A stretch of DNA of 64,000 nucleotides, from NCBI GenBank assembly GCA_005656395.1, contig SRSI01000037.1, positions 62,001-126,000 of the forward strand. The letters run 5' to 3'. The notes beneath the pieces are model-generated. The model saw nothing but the letters and a program-made list of their open reading frames with translations. It was not told where the DNA came from and made no database searches. Made by a program: the position numbers and the translations under genes. Each line of letters opens with the position of its first letter. The stretch's first letter is position 1. This document shows, in pieces, positions 47,850-57,900 of the stretch. The DNA is from Strongyloides papillosus (lineage: Eukaryota > Nematoda > Chromadorea > Rhabditida > Strongyloididae).

Positions 47850-48955
47850 TAGCGACCTGCACAATCTTGTATTTTGGAAAAACGTTGTTCCAACATAAAA
47901 AAGGAGATGAAAAATGCATCCCCCTTTTAAATGTAAATAACTAATAATAGTATTTTAATAAACAATATTTATAAAAAATTAATATGATATTCGTAATCAG
48001 CATAAAAATCTGAATCTAAAAATATAAAAATTGTTTAAAAATATTGAAAAAAAATTTTTGGCGCTTAACTATTTGACTCATATTTTCCTTAAAAAGACAG
48101 ATATTAAAAATCGCCACCATGCGTTTTTAGGAGAAAGTCTTAGCTATCCAATAGAACATTAACTGTCTTCATAGGTAGTCTGAAAGTCTCAAAATCAAAT
48201 ATTTTGTGTTGACAATTTAGGGTCATTTCACAAAAAAAAATGTTTTAAAAAAATTATTCAAAGATAAATATCTCCCTAATAAAAACAGATATTAAAAATC
48301 GTCTCCATGCGTTTGTAGAATAAGGTCTTGGCTATCCAATGAAACATTAACCGTCTTCATAGGTAGTCTGGGAGTCTCAAAATCAAATATTTTGTGTCGA
48401 CAATTTAGGGTCATTTTACGAAAAAAAATGTTTAAAAAAATTAATCAAAGATAAATATCTCCCTAATAAAGACAGATATTAAAAATCCGTCAGATTATAT
48501 TAAAGATTTAGGTCTTGGCTACAAAATGAGCTATTGACTATATTCATAGGTAGCCTGGGGGGGGGGTTCAATAAGTATTATTTTTTGTTGGCGACAAAAT
48601 GTTTTATTAAAAATTAGTTTTCAAAAGTTATTTTGCATTTTTTTTAATTAGTCACTTTTTTAAGTTCCTCGGTAATCAACATTTCCTTTTTAATTTACAA
48701 ATAATTGTTTATTTACTTAAATATACTACATGTAAACAAACAAGGTAATTTTCTAAGCATAGTTGGAATGATGCCTCTGTAACTTTTATCCCTACGCGAA
48801 AGTTTTGTTTACTCTCTTTTTTGGGTGTTTACACTTAACATTTTTAAAATATTGTTTCAAAAGAGGAATCAGCGCATAAAACTCTCCCTACATATCAATT
48901 TTTAGAATGTTAGGGACAGTTTGAAATTTTGGTGAAAAAATTGTGCAGGTTGCTA
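47850..48955. mobile_element. Non-autonomous hAT-like element, copy 2 (1106 bp), inverted
   Basis: Ends TAGCGACCTGCACAA (47850-47864) and TTGTGCAGGTTGCTA (48941-48955) pair at 14 of 15 positions. The flanking octamers AATATATT (47842-47849) and AATGTATT (48956-48963) agree at 7 of 8. The internal segment CATGCGTTT...GTCTTGGCTA occurs three times (about 48119, 48307 and 48490) and is the reverse complement of that in the 41.8-kb copy. Also shared: GTAAACAAAACTTTC near the other end. A homopolymer of nine G lies near 48557. Confidence 0.85.
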
Positions 48956-48993
48956 AATGTATTTTGAAGTTTTACCTTAACTGCAGTACTACG

Positions 48994-49395
48994 ATGGGTT
49001 CAATTGAAAACGTCGACTTTAACATTTTTTTGGAATATTTTTATCAATGTAGAGTGTATAACCCTATAGCTGATACTAGATATGGTGGTAAGTTAAATCT
49101 ACAAAATAATATTTTATTTTTAGTAGATAACGGGTCCGGCGTCATCAGGAAACACTTTGGAGATCATGAAGTCATTACAATTTCAGAACCAATTGATTAT
49201 AGCAAAGGAAATATTAGATGTACGATTTGTAGCATGACGTTAAACTCAAATTATATAATTCGACGTCATCATGTTGTACAAGAACATGCTAATTTAATAA
49301 GGCGTAACATAGTGGAAAGAAATGGGTATTCGACAATAACAAAGTATTTGCACGCAATTTTTATAGTTATTAAATTATCTGTTATCAAGAAATGA
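48994..49395 (+). CDS. C2H2 zinc-finger protein or exon
   Basis: From ATG 48994 (MGSIENVDFNIFLEYFYQ) 133 codons are open. IRCTICSMTLNSNYIIRRHH...EH is a C2H2 finger (C-x2-C-x12-H-x5-H). The coding start lies 39 bases beyond the right end of the hAT-like element. The longer reading from within the transposon is not believed. The last 25 residues (TKYLHAIFIVIKLSVIKK) look like intron read-through. A downstream exon may be the finger region at 49580, which has a good TTTTCAG acceptor. Possibly nucleic-acid binding; no closer identity. Confidence 0.5.
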   Translation: MGSIENVDFNIFLEYFYQCRVYNPIADTRYGGKLNLQNNILFLVDNGSGVIRKHFGDHEVITISEPIDYSKGNIRCTICSMTLNSNYIIRRHHVVQEHANLIRRNIVERNGYSTITKYLHAIFIVIKLSVIKK

Positions 49396-49579
49396 TAAGA
49401 TATCAAAGAGGAAGAATAAAGAATTAATATGTGGTCAAGACCACGAAATAATAATATATAAACTATTTATTTTTACCTTTTATTAAGTTGTTTTTTTAGT
49501 TGTTAATAATAATGCGTTGAATAAAGTATAGATTTATTACATAGTGTTTCCAACTAACAAAATTTTCTCGGATTTTCAG

Positions 49580-49860
49580 TGTACGATTTGTAGGAAGTTT
49601 TTAAAAATCAAAAATATGATGAAAAAGCATATTGAAATCTCTCATAAAATCGTTCCGTATGAATGCCCTTTTGCTATTTTAAAAATTGTTACAAAAAAAA
49701 AATTAAAAGCCATTTACGATTGTCTCACAACATGCAACTTAACACAACAAGTGTAAATTACACGGATTATGAAACACAATTTGTGAAAAATTTTACTCAT
49801 AGAAGAAAACATTTTTTAGACAGTATCTTTTTTATATTCTTTCCGGTGGATATCGTATGA
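49580..49860 (+). pseudogene. Two more C2H2 fingers, broken by a frame shift
   Basis: After ATTTTCAG at 49572-49579 the frame reads CTICRKFLKIKNMMKKHIEI then SH (C-x2-C-x12-H-x4-H), and starts a second finger, VPYECPF. There the frame must change by one base, in the T-run at about 49669-49672, to read CYFKNCYKKKIKSHLRLSH. The spacing C-P-F-C-x12-H-x4-H is then perfect. The finger CTIC(R/S) core is shared with 48994-49395. One missing T in a T-run can be decay or a consensus error. Confidence 0.6.
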
Positions 49861-50031
49861 TATGAAGATTACGTTCGGAATAATGCCCACTTTTTTACCT
49901 CTCTAGAAAGAAATTTGCCCGTTCCAGTATAATAAAGAAATTAAAATTTGTTTCTATTTGTTATATTATTATTAAATTAATAATAATAAAATTCTATTTA
50001 TATTTTTTTTATTAAAAAATTGCTTTCATAG

Positions 50032-50331
50032 ATCCAGATAAAACACATGATCTGTGTCTCCTTCCACGGGCGATATTTAATAAGAAACAATGGTATAAGA
50101 TACTTCTACCGATTTTAATGCATGGAGATGATCCCCATCTATACTACAATATGGTATCATTTATGTATAAAGGGAAAAGATTAGAAAGACTTCTGGGGAG
50201 TTTAAGATTTCTCAGTATTCTTATTACTTTTATCATTGCAACACCCTTGGTGCATATATTATTATCATATGCTGGAGATGAATTTTTCGATATGGGCAGG
50301 TTTATGCGTGAATGTATAGTTGGATTTTCAG
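50032..50331 (+). CDS. Orphan exon of a rhomboid protease (RHBDD1/rhomboid-4 type)
   Basis: A 300-bp open exon between a TTTCATAG acceptor and a TCAG|GTTAGT donor. It encodes DLCLLPRAIFNKKQWYKILL, HGDDPHLYYNMVSFMYKGKR, LERLLGS and a hydrophobic segment, and ends CIVGFSG. In RHBDD1 proteins the corresponding text is HADDWHLYFNMASM...LERRLGS...AVGFSG. The GFSG serine is the intramembrane protease nucleophile and sits in the last codons of this exon. The Asn of PHLYYNM corresponds to the oxyanion-hole Asn. Exons for the N-terminal membrane segment and for the catalytic His are not seen within 1 kb on either side. Either introns are very large or this is a relic. Confidence 0.72.
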
Positions 50332-50884
50332 GTTAGTTTATTAAATATATTAAAAAAGTTTGTGATTCATGAGGATTCTTAATTATATGCATACATAATT
50401 GCCATTGATAAGAGATAAATATTTGAATTGGACGGATATTAAAAGTTCTTGAAGGAGGGATAAAAAGATACACAATCATTCTAGCATGGCACATTGAAGT
50501 GTTTCTTATTCTTATCTCCATAATTTGATGTATAAGCTTTTAATATGTTTATAAGTAAAATTTTTGCATTGTTGTTGATTTTAATTAAACTTTAATTGGC
50601 AGTTTAATTATTAATAGTATTAATGGGGTGTATTAATTTGGAATAGAGAAAGTTCTTGGCATTATAATATGGTACTTGAATTTATAAAAAGAATTAGACA
50701 TGAATTCTCCATTTTCTTACCTTTGAACATAGACACATTTAACAGCTGTTGATAATACTTTATTTTGTTATTGTTTAATGGAGGAAGATAATTTGTAATT
50801 TGTTATAAAAGATTAACTATATTAGGATTTATTACCTTTATTGTTAATTATTTTTACCTCAGAACTATTATTTATAATGAAAAA
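50332..50884. other. Sequence after the rhomboid exon, nothing recognised
   Basis: Would be intron if the rhomboid gene is alive. No further rhomboid exon seen. Confidence 0.4.
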
Positions 50885-50932
50885 CAAGCAGCAGCCTCGC
50901 TTCGCTAGTCACTGCTTGCCCGCAGGGCTTGT
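50885..50932. repeat. GC-rich hairpin island, copy B
   Basis: CAAGCAG (50885-50891) pairs with CTGCTTG (50912-50918) around CAGCCTCGCTTCGCTAGTCA. A second stem, GCCC-GCA-GGGC, follows directly. It is strikingly GC-rich in very AT-rich DNA. It is shared with 57108-57150 (opposite orientation) and 45738-45780. Confidence 0.85.
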
Positions 50933-52498
50933 ACTTTTTCTTAAATATTAAGAGTTCTAAATAAAATAAAAATCTTTTGTTCTATAATAACACAGTTGTA
51001 ATATTGTAAGTAATATTTTCGTACTTTATAATATTAATAATTATTATTAAAATTACATAGGTTATTGAATGTTAAAAATTTATAAAATACATTTTATCTA
51101 AATCGTTTTATTACACATCCCCATAGATTTAAACACATTTGAGATTCTAAATTTGAATAACTTTTTCAAAATTTTTATTATTGAAACAGAAAATTTAAGA
51201 GAATGTTTACGTTAAACTTCTAATTAGTATTAAAATGCAAGTTTTAAATTATTGAATATAATAGAAATTTATAATACAAATTAGTTTAAAGTTTCGTTAA
51301 TTTTTTTTAACATTATAATATTTTATGTTGTCATAAATATTTCACAATTATTTAACTTAAAATGATCCAATTTAGGAGATTATTATTTTATCATTTTGCA
51401 TTTTAGTATCATAATAAATAGTAATTTTACAAATCTAATGCATGCTTATTGTTTTATATTTTTTCTAAAAAATTTTTAAAATGTATTATGTAAATTAAAA
51501 TACTCATTTTTAATGTATTTAAAATGATAAAAATATTTCTCTATGTTCATAAGATTAAAAGTAAATCAAAATATTAACTGTTATACATAGCACGTGTAAT
51601 GTATCGAAAAAAATCAAATTAAAAATATACAAATAAATTTGTTTTCATAAAATAGTTATAAAAAACCGAGGAATGTTGGGTTTTATAAGTTATAAAAAAG
51701 TAGTGGTGAAATCTATTTGCAATTTATAATAATAACTTAGACACTTTTCGTATTTAATAAATATGATAGATTGCAAAAAGCTAGAAATATATTTAAATCA
51801 AAGGATTAGTTATTTTTTAAATTGAATATAAAATTTACTTTCAAAACGTTTTGCTGGATAGTTTCGACTTAGAAATTTAGGTAAATTTTTCTGCAATTTT
51901 TACAAAGCATAGCAAAACTTTTAAATACTTTTACATTTTTCTTTGAAATAAGTGTGTGCATCGCTATATCATAATTATTTGAACATTTTTTTAAAAACTT
52001 TTAATATGTGTAGCTAAATTGCGGTATTTTGAAACAAATTAGTTTAGATCATTTTGGTATATAAACATTTGAGAAAAAAAATTTATTCTACTATAGAACT
52101 TAAAGATATTTAATAAAAATTTTATTAAATCTCGAAAAACTAAATATAATTTAATTTTAATTTTTCATCATACCTCAATAATGTACATATACTGTACTGA
52201 TTTTAAATTTTTATTAAATCAGCTCAAATAATACATATAATGAAGTAAAAAATATTTTTTCTACCTATCTTAATTATACTATATTTAAAAAATTTAATTT
52301 AACTTTTAAAATTGTTAAAAAAATTTCTTCTATAACCTTTATAAATCGTTGATGTTTGACTTCAATAAAAAAAATAAATTCTTCATATTATTTTTTATTC
52401 TTAGTGTCTAAAAATAATACAAATTTTTCAATTATAAAATTAAAAAATGTTACTATGTTAGAAAATTTATAAAATTGTCTTTCACTTTTTATTGTCTA

Positions 52499-54000
52499 TC
52501 TCAAGAACGAAAGTTCAGATAAAGCAGTATTTATTTTTTCTATCCTGCACAATAAAATATATTCTTTATTTTAATAAAAATAGTACATAAAACGAAAACC
52601 ATTTTAAGATGTAAACTTTTCTTCTAAGATATAGGAGAATTTTCGATAACTTACTATTTTCCGGGAAAAGACATTTTTGGTAAATTTTATTATTTATACG
52701 TAATAATAATTTAAAATTGAATCTATATGTGAAGTTTCAGGTTAATAGAATCATTTTAAAGGAGTTAAAGGAGTCACAACATTTCAGATTAGTCTCATTT
52801 AAATAGATTTATCTAAAGAACGAAAATTCAGATGAAACTAATATTTATTTTTTCTATTTAGCATATTAAAATGCATTTTTATTGTGATAAAAAGAAGTAC
52901 TTAAAATAAAAACCATTTTAAGAAGTAAACTATACTTCTAACATATAAGAGAATTTTCGATGACTTACTAATTTTAAAGAATCGCACTTTTTTGGTAACT
53001 TTTATTGTTTGAATGTAATAAGCATCAGAAATTACATCTATATGTGAAATTTTGAATAAAAAATCATCTTTTGAAGGATGAATAAAATTATCGAATTTTA
53101 AAATTTAATACTTAATGCGATGTATCTCAAGAACGGATAATGGGATTAGAACGATCTTAATGTCATTCGATAGAGAATTAAATTCCACATAAATTTTGTG
53201 GACATTTCAAACTGAAAAAGTTTCATCTTTGCATACTTTTTCCTTAAAATTTAAAAACTAGAAAAAAAATTGACTAATTTGTTTTTTGACCAACTCAAAA
53301 ATAAAAAGAGATAAATTAACGTTTAATATCTTAAAATGTTCGCAACAAATTTCTCTAGGGGGGAAATTCAAGACATTTTGAAAAAATTGACGTATTGAAA
53401 CTTTTTTTCTTTCTTGAAACTAAAAAATAGCACTTTTTTTAAAAAATTAAAAAATCACTTTTTTCTTTATATCTCAAGAACGACAAATGTATCAGTTCGA
53501 TATATATTTCATTTGATAGAGAATTTTATTCTTCATAAAAATTGTAAAACCACTTTACCAAAAAAGTTTCATCTTGACAAGCTTTTTTTTTAAAAAACAC
53601 AAAAAATTTCCAAAACGATTTTTTAGTACTTAAAGTTTCTTGATTTTATTGGAATTATACTTAAAATGTAAGTTAAAGAGAAACTTAAATTAATTTTCTT
53701 TTTTTCAATCTCCTTCTCTGAATCCTGATATATTATTTTAAAATGTAAGAATTTAGGTTTTTTTTTGGTCATTTTGAAAAAAAATTCAAAATCTCAAGAA
53801 TGAACTTGAAATTTTAACTTTTTTTATTTTTATATTATTAGAATCTAAAATTATATATACCTGTAAAATTTCAGATAAAACGAATAACTTTAAGGGGGTC
53901 AAGAATAACACACCAAAACACTTTTAAGTAGCTGTATCTCAAGAACGGGACTTCAGATTAAGATATTATTGCGTTTTTTGAAATCAGCACATAAAGTTAC
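52499..54000. repeat. Degenerate tandem array, period about 312-347 bp, marked by ATCTCAAGAACG
   Basis: The marker (some copies with one or two changes) occurs at about 52499, 52811, 53122, 53471, 53791 and 53937. The first two units also share ACCATTTTAAGA, GAGAATTTTCGAT and CTATATGTGAA in order. Later units are more decayed. Confidence 0.78.
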
Positions 54001-54060
54001 ATATACTAAGATATAAAAAAGTTTCAATATCCAAAATAATTTACACATTCTCGTTACTCC

Positions 54061-54759
54061 TCTAATATATTTTGGGATAAGGTGATTTTTAATTTGTTAT
54101 CACTTTTTTTTGGAAAACAAAGTATCAATAATTGTGTAGTTATTTAGAATTTTTATCTTTAATATATTAAATTCATATATTCTTCTATAAAATATAAAAA
54201 AATTAATTGTTATTATGCTACATCCTAAAAAAACATTTAGAATTTACCAAATGATATCTTGCTCTGGCTACGTTATCTCTGAATCTTCTTTGTACATTAT
54301 CTGTTAGGAAAAAAATAAGACATATATAAAAACTAGAATCACTTTTAACAATTCCAATACCAACCTTAACGGTACTTCTCCATATTAAATTAATAAAATG
54401 TGAAGTTTGTAGTTGTGGACCGGGCCTTCTATAATTGTAGTTTCTAGATTTTCAATACCACATATTAACAAGTAAAGGAACTAAAGAGAAATGAGATTTT
54501 TTACAATTTACTCCACTACTACTTTTTCTTCTAATAGATGATTTTCCACTTTCAGCTCACTTTTTTGCAGTTTTCAGAGCTTCATTGGAAAGATGTGAAT
54601 TTAATTAAAGTGACACACTTCTATAAAGCTTACGATATAAGTTTGCTTCAATATGAAACTAAAGAGAAACTAAAGTACAATTTTTTAAAATTTCAAAACA
54701 CACATTGTATTTTAGCAATGCAAATCTAGCAGAAGAAAGAGAGCTATAAAAAACAAACA
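54061..54759. other. AT-rich region with no recognised gene
   Basis: A short plus-strand frame at 54538-54729 has no recognisable homology or splice context. Left unannotated. Confidence 0.5.
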
Positions 54760-54960
54760 GATACATATTTTTAAAAATTTTATTATAATAATATAGTCAC
54801 CAAATTAATGTTACAAAATTGTTTGTAGCGATCTAATGTAAGAAAGCATTATAGTATGTGTCTTCAAATAATTATTATATCAAAACTGAATAAAATTAAA
54901 AAAATTCCGCAGTGTACTTCATTTCGATTAATAAAAAAATGTATTCATTATCTTAAAATA
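54760..54960 (-). other. 3' flank/UTR of let-2, duplicated at 38.6 kb
   Basis: Follows the let-2 stop on the minus strand. The reverse strand holds AATAAA at about 54784-54779, a possible polyadenylation signal 180 bases after the stop. The whole flank is copied at 38597-38794. Confidence 0.6.
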
Positions 54961-57900
54961 TTAACCTCTATAACGTGAATATTGGTCTTGAGCATATTGC
55001 TGTTGTGGTTGATTATCAACAGAACGCATACAAACTTGGCAACGAGAAAGTCTGGCTCTATGGCCACCAGATTTAATTGTCTGACTTTGTGGTGTTGAAA
55101 ATTGTTTTGAATCTTCAATTGTAGCTAACCAGAAACTAAATTTATTAGCAAAGTAGTGGCATGAACCTCTAGCACCATTGCATTCAATGAATGGTGTGGT
55201 ACGGAAGTCCTCAAGACAGGAACCTGGAGATGCCAATGATTGACCACCACCTTCAGCTCCTGCTCCAGTGTGCATAGCGAAAGAATATCCTACCCAAAGT
55301 GAATCCCATCCATCAGGACAATTTGGAATTGATGTTGTTTGTGAGTGAACGGCGATAACGTTTGTTGGTGCTTCACATACTGCGCATCTTGAAATGAACT
55401 CTCTAATTTCACCTTCATTAACTGGCATCATTGGAAGTTCCTTATTTGTTGATAACCAATATGATTTATCATTTCTTGAAGCGTAATTACAAACATTGTT
55501 CAAGTCACAGAACATGAAAGGCATAGTAGAGAATTTTGGAAGACATGATCCAGCATTACCGAGATCTTGATTGTGAGCTTTTTCGTTTCCTTCAATGTAG
55601 AGAAGAGAGTACCCATCCCAAAGTTTCGTCATTCCTTCAGGGCAATTTGGAACTTCTGTTGTCTGTGAGTGTTTAGCAATTAGGAAACCATCTTTGTAGT
55701 TCTGTCCTGGTTGGCCTGGTGGTCCAGAAATACCTGGTTGGCCTGGTAGTCCAGGTGGTCCTTCTAAGCCTGGGAACCCTGGTAGGCCCATTTCTCCTTT
55801 TTCGCCTGGCAAACCTGGTGCTCCAGGGTAGCCTGAATCTCCTTTTTGGCCAGGATAGCCTGGTGGTCCACTTGGTCCTGGTGGTCCATCAAGGCCTGGT
55901 AGTCCTTTTTCTCCTCTAATTCCAGGTACACCTGGTAGACCTGGGTCTCCTTTTGGTCCAGCCATTACTTGTGCTGCTGCGCCTGGCAAACCTGGTAGAC
56001 CTGGTGGTCCATCTAAGCCATCTTTTCCGGGAAGTCCGGGTTGACCTGGGTAACCTGCATCTCCTTTCATGCCGGGGAAACCTGTAACCAAATAATGATA
56101 TATCAAAATGTATTAGAGAGGGAAGTTTTCGTCTAGAAATTATTTTCGAATTTTAAAGTTTTGATAGTAAATATATATAATATACCTAATTTCTTAGCAA
56201 ACTGTACAATATCACTTCATTTTTAAGTCTCATTCTTAAGATATACTCTTTAAAATATGGTAAAAAGACAAATAAGGTCATCTATTTTTAGTATTTTAAA
56301 TATTTATAACAAAAAAAAGCAATTTTGCGCATTTTTTCTCTACATTTTAAGTATAGTGTCAAAAAAATTGATAAAGCATGAGTTTTCTTTTCGCAGTGAT
56401 TGCAAAAATACTAAAGAAATTAAATTCGTGTGTTCTCTTAGAAATAAATATCCTAATACTTTTAAATTTCATAATACATTATTTACATAATTTTTTCAGT
56501 AAAACGTTCTTTATCGAATGGCATATACATAAGATTTATCGAGATATCACTAATTATATTTGGCCGATTTTTTTTGTTTATATTAAAAAAATCTAGAAAA
56601 TGTACAACTATACACAAAAGCTCAAAAAGTGTCCGGAAACATGTTCTTGCTCACATTTTGAGATATTAAAGATTAATAAGAATAAAGAAGCTGATGAATA
56701 TGTCAATGGGATTGGACTATATAAATAAAAGAAAACTAAGAGATTCAATTAAATAACTTATAGTATCATTTTTTTAAATATTGTATAATATTCTTTTTTA
56801 GTTGTTACTTATTTTAAAGTACTATACCCCAAAATAAAATTTTCTTCAATCTTGAGATAATCAGTAAAAACCTAAGGAAATTTTTAAGATTTCTCAGCTC
56901 AGTAACGTTTTCTCAACTTGCGTAATAGGAAAATTCTTAAAATTCAAATTATTTGTTGAGGTAAGTAGCAAAAGATAATTAATAAATAGTAAAAAAAAAA
57001 CTAATACATCGGTAGAAGTTTTCTTTACTATATTTGAAAAATTAAATTTGTTAATTTACTAACATTAAATAGTAATTTTTCATTCTAATAGTATACTTAT
57101 AAAAAAACCCAGCCCTACGAGCAAGCAGCGAAGCGAGGCTGCTGCTTGTTTTGTTATTAAAGATAGAATTTTAAATATTATTATAGTGAAACAGTAACGA
57201 TTAAAAATAAAACTGTTCTTGTCATGCAAATTAAAATGTCACCGAAAAAACTAATATATAACCGTTATGAATCATCTAAGTTTTATTTAGTTTGGAGTTA
57301 CTTATCCATTGATGTGTTTTACTAAAAATTAATTAATATTGTTTTAGTTTTAGGAACGTGTTATAGAAATTTCTAGCAGCGTCTGTAATGAGTTAGTAAA
57401 AAAATAATACTTGTATAATAGTAAGTAAACGGCAATGAGATTTTAAATAAATAAAATTTAGTTGGTCACTATTGTTTTGCAATTTTTATAATAAAATCTT
57501 CTACTAAATTGTATATATCGCACCAGCAAAACTTCTTAAAAATTTTACTTTATATAGAATTTGAATATTATTTTTTATATATGTGCGTTGAATGGTGGGT
57601 AACACCATTTAATGAATTTTTATTACTAACCTGGTTCTCCTTTCATGCCTGGGAATCCTGGAAGTCCAGGTTCACCTTTGAGTCCTGGTAAGCCATCTTG
57701 GCCCGGTAATCCTGGTGGGCCAGGATAACCACTATTTCCCTTTTCGCCTGGGAATCCTGGTTGGCCATCTCGACCTGGTAGACCTGGTGGTCCATCTAAC
57801 CCTCTTTGACCTGGTAGACCTGGAAGACCCGGTTCTCCTTTTTGGCCAGGGAATCCTGGTTGGCCACTTTCTCCTTTGAGCCCTGGTAGGCCCGGAAGTC

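Larger units (their letters stand above)
50885..54060. mobile_element. Long dispersed repeat, probably a transposon remnant
   Basis: The left 450 bases (after the hairpin island) and the right end (AAAGTTACATATACTAAGAT, 53992 on) both align to the interior of the 45.5-46.6 kb element. There the two parts adjoin. So about 2.6 kb is present here and absent there. The middle consists of the 312-bp array. No coding frame. Whether this is an insertion or the fuller form cannot be told from two copies. Confidence 0.55.

Noticed and set aside
48943..48993. Upstream extension of the zinc-finger frame
   Set aside because: It starts within the terminal inverted repeat of the hAT-like element. ATG at 48994 is the first plausible host start.
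54538..54729. Plus-strand 63-residue frame after a TTTTGCAG acceptor-like site
   Set aside because: No homology, no donor, no partner exon. Such frames are expected in this composition.
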